A DNA stretch of 64,000 bases from the NCBI GenBank assembly GCA_009741485.1, contig CM019214.1:1953402-2017401 (forward strand). Direction: 5' to 3'. A program made the translations under genes and the position numbers. Within the stretch, counting starts at the first letter, position 1. Each line of letters begins with the position of its first letter. This document shows, piece after piece, positions 10,963 to 26,300 of this stretch. Source of the stretch: Malurus cyaneus samueli (Eukaryota > Chordata > Aves > Passeriformes > Maluridae). Below the pieces are notes generated by a model. The model was not told the origin of the DNA and did no database searches. It saw nothing but the letters and a program-made list of their open reading frames with translations.

Positions 10963-13004
10963 CTTAAAAATAAAATAGAATTGATTTGGTTTTCTGGCAA
11001 TTCTCTTCAAAGGGAAAGAATCACATTTTTTTTTTTTTTTCTAATTTCAAAGAAATTCCAATCCCATTTTCCCCACTGTGTCACAGTGTTCTGCACATCT
11101 TTAGCCACCACGATGGCACGTAAAAAACCTGGAAGTCCAAGGCAGCTGTAATGCAGTCACCCTTGCCAAGAACAATTACCCTTCCATCTCAACCACAATA
11201 AAGCAGAGGAGGAACGTGTGGAGGAGCCTTAGGCTTTGTTTTCAGCTGAGTGAAGGCTAAATGACATTATGGATTCTATGGCATGGAATAAACATTTTCA
11301 AAATTTCAATCTGGCTACTGAAGGGGTTAGCAATTTATTTTTTTTTGTCCTGAATAACTGGAGACATGAGACAGTGCAGAATTTGAGTGATTAAGCTGTG
11401 ATTTGCAGCTTCCTGGGCACCAAATTCCAGTAAGGGTGGGGAGAGGACTCTCCCTCCAGGAGCACAGGAAAATGAAAGCTCCAAAAGCTCCTGAAGCTGC
11501 CCAAAGCACAGGAAAAGCAGATTTGCTCCAATTCTGTACCAACATCTTCATGGGCAGTGAAAAGCTCTGGGGAAGTGTTTACTGAAAGAAAGATGTGGAG
11601 CCCCAAGAAATAGCACAGCTCATGGTGACATGGATAAATCAGATGGCTTAATGCCATTCAGCTATTTTTATGGGTTGTATCAGTTTCACTCACCTTCATT
11701 TCAAAATGCCCTACAGCATATGTTGAGCAGGAAGAAGTCAGAAAACACACAAGAGGTACTTTAGACAAGATCAATCAAAATTCTTCAAAAATACTTTCAG
11801 ATATGAATCAAACACAGGAATGACACTCATTATTCAGAGTTTATTTTTCATTGCACACGTGGAGGAAAAAATAGCTTTTAAGTTAATGGTTCTATATACT
11901 AGGCACTTAATTTCCTGAACTACTACAGAAAAATGAGTCTCTGAAAATCCAGTTTTGTTGCCATATTACACCCAACCTATGTACAAAATTACACAATGCA
12001 AAGCCAAATTAATTAATAGGCCTGTGCAATAAATGATTTGCACTGAAGGACATTTAAATTGGTTCCAAGTACTCGTGATCTGTCAGCTAAAAGTGAGTTC
12101 AGCATTCCTTATTCAGCAATATCCCTCCATCTCCAAGAGATAAGAAAAAAAAAGAAGAAAAAGAGAGCTCTTTCAATAGCCCTGAAATAGTCTAAGGTCA
12201 CTCACTCCCAAATCCTACTCTATTTTTGGAGTGACTCTTCCTATATATAACCAGTGACCCCACTGTCCTCTACCTGATATTTTTGTCATTGCCCTTTTTA
12301 TTTTCTGTGTGCACAGGTGGGTCACCCAGACTGTCAGTGGGAATTTGGCTGTTTGAATCCTCACAATACCCAAAATGTCAGCTAAGGCCACAATGCTTTC
12401 AAAGTTCAAATGAACTCATTTTAGCAGATTGCACAAAACCTGTCTGGAGTCCTGCAGAACTTCAGGCTTTCAAGAGAGGAGAAATGGAAGTAAAAATTTA
12501 TTTTTCTGGGGGAAAAAAACCCCAAGCAAATGTAAGAGCTTGTTTCCCTTAATGTTGGGTTTGAAGCTGATACATAAGATAGATAAATGACTTAAGATCA
12601 CAAAGCAAATCAGTAATCAGTATATTAACACATTGTCTTTAATTTTCACTACTGAGTTACTTTTTTAAATAGCACAATGTTACATTACAAAAATGTAATA
12701 CCATCAAAAATATACACTCCACTCTAAATATGTAACACTCATGCTCCAGCCATTCTCCCAGTTGACTGTTTTTTTTATTTTTTTTCCTGAGCAAGCTTTA
12801 ATCCAGCTCATTTTTCAACAGCCATGCAAATACTTGAAGTGAAGGAAAATCAGTAGCACAGGACTGATTGAAGCTGCTAAAACTGAGGAAAAGAGCAGAT
12901 TTCTGCTTTGGGGGGCAGGAATCTGCCTGAAGTTAATTTGCAGCCTGGGAATTGTGTGATTTCCCTCTCCATTTTCCATTTCTGTGATCTACAGAGGAAT
13001 ATAA

Positions 13005-13345
13005 AAGAGGTTGAGTGAGATGGGAGTCAGTCCCTTATCCCAACAGCCTGGCACAGGAGAACAGGACACATTCTTGAGCTGGGCTTTAAAGTTTAGCTCA
13101 GGGAGGTTTAGATTGGATACCAGGAAAAATATCTTCATTAAAAAATATCTTCATTCATTCAAGCATTGGAACAGGCTGCTCAGGGAAGTGTGGAGTCACT
13201 GCTCCTCAAGGTGTTCAAAAAGACTGAAAATATTCTCAGGAGCACAGTTTAGTGGTGGATTGGAACTTCTGGGTTCGTGCTTGGACTCAATGATCTTAGA
13301 GGTCTTTTCCATCTTTACAGATTCCATAATTCTGAAAGTGCAACT
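13005..13345 (+). mobile_element. CR1 LINE 3' end, plus strand
   Basis: Matches in order are TTTAGATTGGATACCAGGAA, CATTGGAACAGGCTGCTCAG, GGTGTTCAA and ACTCAATGATCTTAGAGGTC, then TTTTCCATCTTTACAGATTC. These are diagnostic of the sense CR1 3' end with its ATTCT-type tail. The element runs opposite to the host gene. It has an internal small duplication of TATCTTCATT (about 13129-13158). Borders are approximate. Confidence 0.85.
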
Positions 13346-16300
13346 GTCCCTTTCTCTGCTCTTATAAAAGGTATCTACACTAATATGGAAAACAATCCAT
13401 GAAAAAATGGTGAAGGCAATTAATTCAATGTGTTTCTTTGGCTTCAATAAACCAGTGATTACCTAGAGTTCTATTTTTCATCAGAACAATAAAATGCTCA
13501 GGTTTAAATTGTAAAATGTATTGAGAAACAGAAAGTGTATGAATTTGTATCTTTGAGACCATAAACATAATTTGATCCATGCATTTTACAAATACCATGA
13601 AAGATGAACATTTATGTGAAAAGCTTCTATTATCAAGAAATACTGGGACTCCTGCATTTTTTTTCCATTTCTGAAGGCATTTTTGATAGCTAGAAAAATA
13701 AACCAAAGCAGCCCATACCTGCAGTGAATTTAAAAGAGAGCAGAACAGAGGCTATAAAGGCTCCACAGGTAGAATCTGCTGCCAAACTTGTGAAATCACA
13801 GCCACTCAGTTGATACCAGAAATGAAATTCTATTCAAGTGTAATGGACAACACTTGGTACAATGATAAAATAATAAATCCACTTCCAGCACTCTTACATG
13901 TCCTTTGTTTCATTTCTTCTCCTTATTTTGATGTTTTTCTCTTTCCTAAATCTGCTCTGCATCTGAGGCTTTCACCACATTCCACAATCATCACCCTTGG
14001 AGATATTCATTCAAGAAAATTCCCATCTAGTGAACTGGTAACCAGTAAAATGAGCAACAGAACCACTCAGAAAACTTCTGCCATGCTGTCAAATATGCTG
14101 TGGATTCAGTAATCAATTCATTCATGCTGCTGATTTGATTATATTTTGCTGGTGCAGAAAATGTTTTAACTTAAAGCAGGGTTATAAAGTCCTGACTATA
14201 TTAAGCTCACTGAGGTCATTAAATGCACAGATTGGATTTTAGTTTGTATTTCTGCAGAAATTGGGAGCTTAAATTTACATACTAAGCAAAATTTGAGGCT
14301 TCCTGACATGGCCCAGATGGAATGTCATTAAAGATCAAATCCAGGCTCCTGAATTCACTGCTCATTAAGTGCCAGTGCAGCAACATCAGCATCCCCAGAG
14401 CTGGATCTGCACTGGTCCAGCTTTCAAACAGAAAGGAAGATTCTAATTAACACCCAACAATTAACTTCCTAATTAAAAAAAAAACAGTTGATAATTGTTC
14501 TACAAATAAACAGATGCATTCATCATTATTACTGTCTCACTGGTCAAGATGGTAACCCATGAAGTAATTCATGAGATGAGGAGAAAGGCATCAGATTAAT
14601 TTTAATAGACCAGTGTAATACACACAGTCTGGCTTACTGAGCAACCATATTTCATGAATATGAAAAATGTTAATTCTGGAACAATTATTCCCTGGTCTCC
14701 TTCCAAGTCATTTAAGAATAGAATTATTTCTCCCCATTGCTATATTCATTTGGAAACACGGTCATTTAAAGCACGATGATGGTATTCTTAAAAAAAACAC
14801 CCAGATCGAGGAAAACAATTATTTAGGCAAAAAGTTCTAAACTCATTAGACTTGTACCTTCGTAGAAAATTACCTTCAGTCCCTACCCATGAAGAGATCC
14901 CAGAAATAAAAGGTGAAATTGTTCTGCTTCCTTCCTTACCCCTTTTACTACTCTGCTATAGTGTGGCCAGGCTTTAACTTGATCTTCCATTTAGGTTTTT
15001 TAGTATGTGGGCAAAGTCATTTATACATAATGATGACAGAAATTTTTTTTAATTAGTAGAGGTTTTCACCTTGATGGATAAGAGAATCAACATATTCAGA
15101 ATGGTAATGGTTTCATGGAATAGAAATACAACAGGGCTGAAGGAAATGAGGCAGAGGTGGCATTCAATTCATTTGAAGAAGATAATGTCACAAAAGCCAC
15201 AGAGGTAGATTTCATTTCATAATCATTTTTAATAAATTTAAAAGGTTGATAATAGGCATATGAAATAGTGTATTTCTGTCTTTAAATGCAGTAATCCTGA
15301 AAGATATCAAATGACAGACACTGCAGACAAAATTTTCTGTGTTCATGCCCATTATATATAGTAGAAATTAAAGTGTATAGTAAATTATAGTGTATAGTGT
15401 AAAGTGTAAGAAATTAAATGTATAGTAGAAATTAAAGAACTCAATAATCTGAATATTAGTGGGAATTTTCAGAAGACTGCAATAATTTTAACGACTTCAA
15501 GCATCCAGATTCTGCTACTCCCTCCATGCTGAACAGCATCCTACCCTTTGAGGAATACAACCACGCTCCCAGCCAGGGTTCAGACAGAAGAATCTCCCCC
15601 ATCATCAATCACAGAGTGTTTTTGAAGATTTGGGGAATGCATTTTTAGGAGGAGGAAGGTTCCTTTGTTCAGGAATGCAACAGTTCTGTGCCTTGGAGGG
15701 ATCCAGAGTAGCTCCCCTGTTCCCAGGACAGTCATGGACAGTGGGATTCGGGACAATCTTTCCTAAACCCCATTTTCTTCTCCCATTTCAACCCTGACTT
15801 TTATCTCTTTAATTGCTGAATGCAGAAAGCTGCCATAACGAGCTTTGCTAAGCACTTGCCAGTGCCTTCATAAGGATTTTATTTTTAACGATTCAGAACA
15901 TGCCAAGAAAGAACTGAAAGGTCAAGAAAACCGAGGAGCTACAAGAAATGGATATGCTGTTTTCAGGCACCTCAACTTGATACACACAGCAATCAACTTC
16001 AATTTCTGCTTTACTGCTTTATCCAGAACCCCTCAGGGCATGAGGAATAATTAATTTATATCATGGACCACTACCATATTCCTGATTACAATATTTACAG
16101 TTCAGAACTGTCTGGGGGTGATTTTGACTCACTGACATAAATATTACATTTGGGTAATAATGTTCCTTTGCTTTGCCCTATTAAAATAATCATGAATGAA
16201 TGAAAGAGGTTTAGGCAGATTTTGATCTTCACTTTATGACTCACATTTTGTCCTCCAACTCTTATATTTCCCAGTATTTTCTGGTTTTCCAACTTTTCTT

Positions 16301-19300
16301 CTGTGTTTTCAGGCAAAATAATTATAATGTCTCACAGTATAGCAGCCTGGGATTTCAAGACAAACCTGCTCCATTCTACAACCTTTTACTGGAAATATTC
16401 TCCATCTTTTTCCCTACTGTGGGCCAAATCTTATTAGATCATTGTTTTTTGAGTAAGTGGTCCAGTGATTGCCTCTCCTGACAAATACAGCTCTACAACA
16501 ACTGCAAACACAGCTCAAGGAAACGTGATATACCCAAGATTTTTTTAATTTGTTTGTTTATTTGGTATTTTCAAGAGGGTATTTTTAATTACCCTTTCAG
16601 GCAAGCTGGCACCAGCCTGGCAGGGAGGGACAGAAAAAAAAGAATTGGTAACAACTTTGGCCAGGACTCCATGATCTACCAGCAAATGCTCTGCAGATTG
16701 GAGGCTGAAAAAATGCTGAAAAATGGACTTGTACTACCCAGCTTCCAGGGAAACTCCTGCAAAAATTCTTATTAAAATATTGGAAAGAGGAGTCCACTTG
16801 GCTCTGTGCAGTTCAATCTTTCTGCAAAGCACAGAAAGTGCTTCTCGTGGGGATTAACTGATCATTTCCATAGCAGATCCATTATTTTTAATTCTTTGTG
16901 GTTTATTCCTTAAATTACACAGCTTAAATCCATATGGTTTTAAGCATTAGATTATGCTAAAGCAATCCTATTTTGTAAAGCCAAGACTTGTTTCAGGATT
17001 CCAGGATTCCAAAGTGTGTGTGTATATATAGTTAAAAATCTTAGGATTGATCATGACTTGCAGAAATAACTCAAAACCATTTTTATGGAAGCATTAATTT
17101 TTGATCCACTAAGCTATTATATGTGGTAAATGTTTCTGTCATCACACTGGCCCTCACATACAAAATTCTTCATGAAATTAAAAAGAAACCTAAAGAAAGG
17201 TCAAATTATGCCATCAGGCACGAATTAGGCTGCTGAAATCAATGCAGTTTTACATAAGAATTCTGTGGTTTTGGAACAGTTGTGATATCTTTACCTCTTT
17301 CACACTAGAAAACCACCCAGGCACGTTTCTAAATGTTTTTGCACAATGGAGTATTAAACTTGGCAATGACACATGTCAACTGCACGTGTCACTTTTGTCA
17401 CTAAAATTTCTTATGGTACATGAAATGACAATGATTTCTCATTTCAAGATTTTCTGTCACAATGCATTCAATTTCAACTTTTAATTAAAAAATCTGTAAA
17501 ATCCATGTAAACTTTGGTGTTCTACAAAATGCTCTTTTTTTTGTATTTGCTGGTTATGCACTGTGAACTAAACCAAAGACAGGATAGAAATGAAATTTAA
17601 AATAAAAGAAGAGTTAGCCATGGCAAAGAGATGTAAATAGGAAAAGCTGAATGCAAAATGTGTGGAAAGGAAATTAAAGACAAAACAGGGAAAAAGAAAA
17701 CAAAAGAAAAAGTGAAGAAGAACAGGGAATGGTTCCTCTTAATTAATATTTCTGAAGGCTCGTTTTCCAATGGCTTTTGTAAGGATTGTGAGAAGTCAAA
17801 GTAAGAGCTGTCATTATACCAACAATACCTACAATCAGCTGTAAAGCTGCTAAGCAGAATTTTCTCTTGTCAGTACAGATTGCAAAATCGTAATTGGTAC
17901 TGAATGATCAAAAAATGTACATGCGAAGTGACAACTCTGCAGAACATGTTAGGGAAACAAAGTCATGAGCTAATATCTACATAAAATAACTTTTTATATA
18001 TGCAACTCATACATTATTAACAGTATTACACATCACCTAAGCTTTATTCAAGCATTTGTGGTTTTCCTGATTGGTCAGGTGGGGCGAGAATGCTTTTAAA
18101 ATCATTTTTATACATTTGGGGCTTTCTGGTTAGACAACATGGGTAGAATATTACTCAAAAAATCAACAGGAAAAAGCCATCTCCAAGGGACCTGGACAAA
18201 AAGCAAGTTTTGAATCTGGATTCCCAATTCAACTCAGCATCTTGCTTGCTGCTCAATTGTTGATAGCGTAACAGATTTTCTTATTGCTGATCACTTGTTT
18301 GGTTTTTGAGAGGTGGCATCTTCTCCTCCCATGTCACAGAGCTCTTGGTCTCATCATGGTAAAGAAAAGGAACCAACTCAGAATCCTTAAAAAGGCTTCA
18401 CAGAATGAAGTATGATCCATACTAATCCAGAATTAGTATGGTTTGCATCAGTAACCAAAACTGTCTCTGCATTGCTTTTGTGCATTTCTCTGCTCTTCAG
18501 GACAGGAACAAAAGCTTTAGATCTTAGTCTTGGCTACAGGACTAACACAGTGCCAGCCCAGCTTAACATCTCCAGTGCCACCAGCCAGCTGTGGTTTCCA
18601 TTTTCAGTCCAAATTCACCAGTTCACATCACTATTCACACATCAGTATTTATGTATTTATACATTTAGTATTTATTCATTTATCAGTATTTAGCATTAGC
18701 ATAAAAGAGGGTGATTTTTCCTTTTTTCCCTGTTCTCTCTGAAACTTTGAGTGCCTGGGAATGGCATTTGGCCAATGGAGGAATAAAGAAGAGCCCAGTA
18801 ACCAGAACGATCCCTCTGCTACCAAGGCCATTTCACTTCCATTTTCTTCACGGGCCAAGTTACACCTTACCTGTCACACAGATCCACTCTAACTTACTGG
18901 GAAAATCTGGATTAGTGAAAAAGCACCAAATGGTAGATTGAATCAAATCCATTTGGAGTGGATGGATGAGCCTCAGAGAAGCTGAGATTGTCCTTCCCAC
19001 AGGGCACAGGACATGGGGGCAACACCAGAACCACACACCATGGTCCAAAATGACCTGAATTCTGCAATTCACTGCACAACTCCACTCACACAGCCATCAT
19101 TATTTCCAGTAAGTCCTGAAGCCACAAGATCCATTGTTCTTTTTGTAAATAAATTCACCAAAATCGTAATACTTATCATAAATCTCTACATTTACAGTGC
19201 ACCATAAACTGCTCTGAACTCCAAACCTCTCCTCATAGTAAAGGACATTAATCCACTGTGAATTGGTTTTCCTTATTAAGTCTTGATTTATTGCTCTGCC

Positions 19301-19599
19301 CTCTCTTCAAATGCCTTTTATTTATTTGACAATATTTTACACGAGCTGTCAAAAGCTCCCTGAAAATTTATATCAGTTCTGATCTCTGGATCCCCTTTCA
19401 ATGCAAAACCATAATTTATTTCTTTTTTCGTTTAACAAGTTGTCTAATGGGCTAGAATGACACGATTTGACCTTGTAAATGCCATTCTGGTTTGACCCTA
19501 TCAAGTTATACTTATTTAAGTATTCACACTATTTTATACTTGAGCTCAACAGGTTCTCTGTGTGAGTGGTAATGGGAGGTCATCAACTCAACCCTTTGA

Positions 19600-19790
19600 A
19601 CGTGTTGTGGTTTGGTTTATGGACTCTCATTGGCTCCTATTGTGCATCCAAAAAAAACCCAAAACAACCCAAATTCCTCCCTGTGCCGCCCTCCTCTCCC
19701 CCTCTGTGTTCTGGAAACAAAAATTTTAAGAATAAAACAAAATTAAACCAAAAGCAACCGAACTACAAACTACAAAACACTGTAAGCTTT
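19600..19790 (+). mobile_element. Possible decayed LTR-like remnant
   Basis: TGTTGTGGTTTGGTTTATGG resembles the start of some songbird LTRs as I remember them. It is followed by a C/A-rich run and an AATAAA. There is no clear end and no target duplication. Low confidence. Confidence 0.2.
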
Positions 19791-20367
19791 TACCCTGATT
19801 CCAAAGAAAGCAGAACAAGGAATAAAAAAGTTCACCTCTACCACACCACTACCTGCAGTCATAACTTTGAAGTAAGAAAAGGCTTACACATTTTGAAACA
19901 AAATTGTAAACATGGTAAAGAAACACTCAATGGTAGAATTTGTCTGCATTTCCATACTATTGCTTTCTAATAATCTCCACACTAAAATGTTCGTGCAATT
20001 TATCACAAGTTTCCATGTTGGAAAATCTGGGGAAAACATACTGCCTGCTGCTCCAGAAGAACCACAGCAACAGCAGAAGCTTTACAAAAAGCAGACATGT
20101 ATGCTGGAAAGCTCAAAGAACCTCTGTGAAATGCATTTAGTGTCTTGCTGTTACACTGCAATTAAAATTCCTTTACAACTTAAAGTGTTGCTTCCAAATC
20201 TGAAGGAAAGGCATGTTGGCTGTTGAAAATATGCTGTTTCACAAAAATGTGTTACTGTAAAGCAGTCTGGGTGGGCACCACCCCACCAAAGGACATTTTG
20301 TGCCCTGTGAGGGGTAGATGTGCTCACACAGGCAGGATCTGAGCTGAGCCTGTGCCAAGCCCAGCTC

Positions 20368-23300
20368 AGAGTGGGGACAGTGACAGAGTGGGGACGGTGA
20401 CAGAGTGGGGACAGTGACAGAGTGGGGACAGTGCAGAGTGGGGACAGTGACAGAGTGGGGACAGTGACAGAGTGGGGACAGTGACAGAGTGGGAATCAGT
20501 GAAGAGTGGGGACAGTGCAGAGTGGGGAACAGTGCAGAGTGGGGACGTGGGTGGGGACAGGCAGTGGGGACAGTGACAGAGTGGGCACAGTGACAGACGT
20601 GGGGACAGTGACAGAGATGGGGACAGTGACAGAGTGGGGACAGTGCAGAGTGGGGACAGTGCAGAGTGGGGCAGTGACAGAGTGGGGACAGGTGCAGAAG
20701 TAGGTGGACAGTGCAGAGTGGGGACGAGTGACAGAGTGGGGACAGTGCAGAGTGGGCAGAGTGACAGAGTGGGGACAGGATGACAGAGTGGGGACAGTGA
20801 AGAGTGGGGCACAGTGACAGAGTGGGCAGGACAGAGTGCAGAGTGACTGGGGACAGTGCAGAGTGGGAGAGTGACAGAGTGGGGACAGTGGAGTGGGCCA
20901 GTGGACAGAGTGGGGACAGTGACAGAGTGGGGACAGTGACAGAAGTGGGGACAGTGCAAGAGTGGGGACATGACAGAGTGGGGACAGTGACGAGTGGGGG
21001 ACAGTGCAGAGTGGGGAAACAGTGCGAGAGTGGGGACAGTGCAGAGTGGGGACAGTGCAGAGTGGGGACAGTGACAGAGTGGGGACAGTGCAGAGTGGCA
21101 GGTGACAGAGTGCGGGACAGTGACAGAGTGGGGACAGTGACAGAGTGGGCAACAGTGACAGAGTGGGGACAGTGACAGAGTGGGGACAGTGACAGAGTGG
21201 ACAGTGCAGAGAGGGGACAGTGACGAGAGTGGGGACAGTGACAGAGTGGGCGACAGTGAACAGAGTGGGGACAGTGACAGAGTGGGGACAGTGCAGAGTG
21301 AGGTGAGAGAGTGGGGACAGTGACAGAGTGGGGACAGTGCAGAGTGGGGACAGTGACAGAGTGGGGACAGTGAGCAGAGTGGGGACAGTGACAGAGTGGG
21401 ACAGTGACAGAAGTGGGCACAGATGACAGTGAGAGAGTGGGGACAGTGCAAGAGTGGGGACAGTGACAGAGTGGGGACGTGAGGTGGGACTAGAGTGGGG
21501 ACAGTGAAGAGTGGGCGGACAGTGACAGAGTGGGGACAGTGACAGAGTGGGGACAGTGAAGTGGGAGACAGTGACAGAGTGGGGACAGTGCAGAGTGGGG
21601 ACAGTGCAGAGTGGGGACAGTGACGAAGTGGGGACAGTGAGAGTGGGGACAGTGACAGAGTGGGACAAGTGCAGAGTGGGACAGTGCAGAGTGGGACAGT
21701 GAAGTGGGACAGTGAGAGAGTGGGGACACGTGAGAGAGTGGGGACAGTGAGAAGAGTGGGGGGAGGACAGTGCAAGGGGGACAGTGAAGTGGGGACAGTG
21801 ACAGAGTGGGAAGACAGTGGGACAGTGACAAGTGGGGACAGTGCAGAGTGGGACAGTGACAGAGTGGGGACAGTGACAGAGTGGGACAGTGCAGAGTGGG
21901 GACAGTGCAGAGTGGGTGACAGTGACAGAGTGGGGACAGTGAAGAGTGGGGACAGTGACAGAGTGGGACAGTGACAGAGTGGGACAGTGCAGAGTGGGAC
22001 AGTGACAGAGTGGGGACAGTGCAGAGTGGGGACAGTGAAGAGTGGGGACAGTGCAGAGTGGGGACAGTGCAGAGAGTGGGGACAGTGACAGAGTGGGGAC
22101 AGTGACAGAGTGGGGACAGTGCAGAGTGGGGACAGTGAAGTGGGACAGTGCAGAGCAGTGGACGATGGAACAGTGACAGAGTGGGGACAGTGAGAGTGGG
22201 GACAGTGACAGAGTGGCAGGACAGAGTGGACAGTGACAGAGTGGGGACAGTGCAGAGTGGGGACAGTGACAGAGTGGGCACAGTGACAGAGTGGGGACAG
22301 TGACAGAGTGGGGACAGTGCAGAGTGGGACGTGAAGTGGGGACAGTGACAGAGTGGGACAGTGCAGAGTGGGGACAGTGACAGAGTGGAACAGTGACAGA
22401 GTGGGGACAGTGACAGAGTGGGACAGTGCAGAGTGGGGACAGTGACAAGGGGGACAGTGAAGAGTGGGACAGTGACAGAGTGGGGACAGTGACAGAGTGG
22501 GGACAGTGACAGAGTGGGGAAACAGTGCAAAGTGGGGACAGTGCAGAGTGGGGACAGTGCAGAGTGGGAAGTGACAGAGTGGGGACAGCAGTGACAGAGT
22601 GGGCAGTGACAGAGTGGGAGCAGTGACAGAGTGGGGACAGTGAGAGAGGGGACAGTGAAGAGTGGGGACAGTGCAGAGTGGGGACAGCAGTGACAGTGAC
22701 AGAGTGGGGACAGTGACAGAGTGGGGACAGTGACAGAGTGGGGCACAGTGACAGAGTGGACAGTGACAGAGTGGGGAAGTGCAGAGTGGGGACAGTGACA
22801 GAGTGGGGACAGTGCAGAGTGGGGAGCAGTGAGAGAGGTGGGGACAGTGGAGACGAGTGGGGACAGTGAGAGAGTGGGGACAGTGACAGAGTGGGACAGT
22901 GCAAGTGGGCAGGCAGAGTGGGGACAGTGACAGAGTGGGGACAGTGCGAGAGTGGGGACAGTGACAAGAGTGGGGACAGTGACAGAGGGGGACAGTGCAG
23001 GAGTGGGGACAGTGCAGAGTGGGGACAGTGACAGAGTGGGGACAGTGCAGAGTGGGGACAGTGACAGAGTGGGACAGTGACAGAGTGGGGACAGTGCAGA
23101 GTGGGGACAGTGACAGAGTGGGGACAGTGACTAGAGTGGGACAGTGCAGAGTGGGACAGTGCAGAGTGGGGACAGTGACAGAGTGGAAGTGACAGGGGAC
23201 AGTGACAAGAGTGGGGACATGAGAGTGGGGACAGTGAGAGTGGAACAGTGACAGAGTGGGACAGTGGAGAGTGGGGACAGTGGTGGGGACAGTGCAGAGT

Positions 23301-26300
23301 GGGGACAGTGACAGAGTGGGGGTGGGGACAGTGCAGAGGGGGACAGTGACAGAGTGGGACAGTGCAGAGTGGGACAGTGCAGAGTGGGGACAGTGCAGAG
23401 TGGGGACAGTGACAGTGGGGACAGTGCAGAGTGGGGACAGTGACAGAGTGGGGACAGTGCAGAGTGGGGACAGTGACAGAGTGGGGAACAGTGACAGAGT
23501 GGGGACAGTGACAGAGTGGGACAGTGACAGAGTGGGACAGTGCAGAGTGGGGACAGTGCAGAGTGGGGACAGTGACAGAGTGGGGACAGTGCAGAGTGGG
23601 GACAGTGAGAGGAGTGGCGACAGTGACAGAGTGGGACAGTGAGAGAGTGGGGACAGTGACAGAGTGGGGACAGTGCAGAGTGGGGACAGTGCAGAGTGGG
23701 GACAGTGAGAGAGTGGGGAGCGTGAGAGTGGGGACAGTGACAGAGTGGGACAGTGACAGAGTGGGGGACAGTGCACGAGTGGGGACACGTGCAGAGTGGG
23801 GACAGTGACAGAGTGGGGACAGTGCAGAGTGGGACAGTGCAGAGTGGGGACAGTGACAGAGTGGGGACAGTGAGAAGTGGGCACAGTGACAGAGTGGGGA
23901 CAGTGACAGAGTGGGGACAGGACAGAGTGGGGACAGTGACAGAGTGGGGACAGTGCGGGACAGTGGGTGGGGACAGTGCAGAGTGGGGACAGTGACAGAG
24001 TGGGGACAGTGACAGAGTGGGACAGTGACAGAGTGGGGACAGTGCAGAGTGGGGACAGTGGACAGAGTGGGACAGTGACAGAGTGGGACAGTGCAGAGTG
24101 GGGACAGTGCAGAGTGGGGACAGTGACAGAGTGGGCACAGGACAGAGTGACAGTGACAGAGTGGGACAGTGCAGAGGGACAGTGACAGAGTGGGGACAGT
24201 GACAGAGTGGGGACAGTGACAGAGTGGGGACAGTGCAAGAGTGGGGACAGTGACAGAGTGGGGACAGTGCAGAGTGGGGACAGTGACAGAGTGGGGAACA
24301 GAGTGGCAGTGACAGAGTGGGACAGTGCAGAGTGGGGACAGTGCAGAGTGGGGACAGTGACAGAGTGGACAGCAGTGAACAGAGTGGGGACAGTGACAGA
24401 GTGGGGACAGTGCAGAGTGGGGAACAGTGAGAGAGTGGGCACAGTGAAAGAGTGGGGACAGTCGACAAAGGTGGGGACAGTGACAGAGTGGGGACAGTGC
24501 AGAGTGGGGACAGTGACAGAGTGGGGACAGTGCAGAGTGGACAGTGCAGAGTGGGGACAGTGACAGAGTGGGGACAGCAGTGACAGAGTGGGGACAGTGA
24601 CAGAGTGGGGACAGTGCAGAGGTGGGGACAGTGACAGAGTGGGAGACAGTGGCAAGAGTGGGGACAGTGCAGAGTGGGCAGACAGTGACAGAGTGGGGAC
24701 AGCAGAGTGGGGACAGAGTGGGGACACGTGAGAGAGTGGGGACAGTGCAGAGTGGGACAAGTGCAGATGGGGACAGTGACAGAGTGGGGGCTGAGCACAG
24801 TGACAGAGTGGGAGGACGAGTGGGGACAGTGCAGAGTGGGGACAGTGACAGAAGTGGGACAGTGACAGAGTGGGGACAGTGCAGAGTGGGGACAGTGACA
24901 GAGTGGGACAGAAGAGGGGCAGTGCAGAGTGGGGACAGTGACAGAGTGGACACAGTGACAGAGTGGACACAGTGACAGAGTGGGGACAGCAGTGACAGAG
25001 TGGGCACAGTGACAGAGTGGGGACAGTGAGAGAGTGGGGACAGTGAGACGAGTGGGGACAGTGAGAGAGTGGGACAGTGAGAGAGTGGGGACAGTGCAGA
25101 GTGGGGACAGTGACAGAGTGGGGACAGTGACAGAGTGGGGACAGTGAGAGAGTGGGGACAGTGACAGAGTGGGGACAGTGACAGAGTGGACAGTGCAAGT
25201 GGACACAGTGACAGAGTGGGGACAGTGACGAGAGTGGGCAGTGAGAGTGGGGACAGTGACAGAGTGGGACAGTGACAGAGTGGGGACAGTGCAGAGTGGG
25301 GACAGTGACAGAGTGGGGACAGTGACAGAGTGGGGACAGTGACAGAGTGGGGAAGTGCAGAGTGGGGACAGGTGACAGAGTGGGGACAGTGCAGAGTTGG
25401 GGACATGACAGAGTGGGGACAGAGGAACAGAGTGGGGACAGTGACAGAGGTGGGGACAGTGCAGAGTGGGACAGTGACAGAGTGGGCACAGAGTGACAGA
25501 GTGGGGACAGTGACAGAGTGGGGACAGTGCAGAGTGGGGACAGTGAGAGAGTGGCAAGTGACAGAGTGGGGACAGTGACAGAGTGGGGACAGTGACAGAG
25601 GGGGACAGTGCAGAGTGGGGACAGTGACAGAGTGGGACAGTGAGAGTGGGGACAGTGAGAGTGGGACAGTGACAGAGTGGGGACGGTGCAGAGTGGGCAC
25701 AGTGCAGAGTGGGGACAGTGACAGAGTGGGGACAGTGACAGAGTGGGGACAGTGCAGAGTGGGGACAGTGCAGAGTGGGGACAGTGACAGAGTGGGGACA
25801 TGAGAGTGGGGACAGTGACAGGTGGCACAGTGACAGAGTGGGAAGCAGTACAGAGTGGGGACAGTGAGAAGTGGGGACAGTGACAGAGTGGGGACAGTGA
25901 GAGTGGGGACAGTGACAGAGTGGGGACAGTGCAGAGTGACACAGTGACAGAGTGGGGACAGTGACAGAGTGGGGACAGGTCAGAGTGGGGACAGTGACAG
26001 ATGGGGACAGTGACAGATGTGGGACAGTGCAGAGTGGGGACAGTGCAGAGTGGGAACAGTGACAGAGTGGAACAGTGACAGAGTGGACACAGTGCGAGTG
26101 GGGACAGAGTGACAGAGTGGGCACGAGTACAGAGTGGGGACAGTGAGAGAGTGGGACAGTGACAGAGTGGGGACAGTGAGACGAGTGGGGACAGTGAGAG
26201 AGTGGGGACAGTGCAGAGTGGGGACAGTGAAGAGTGGGGACAGTGAAGAGTGGGGACAGTGAGAGAGTGGGGACAGTGACAGAGTGGGACAGTGCAGAGT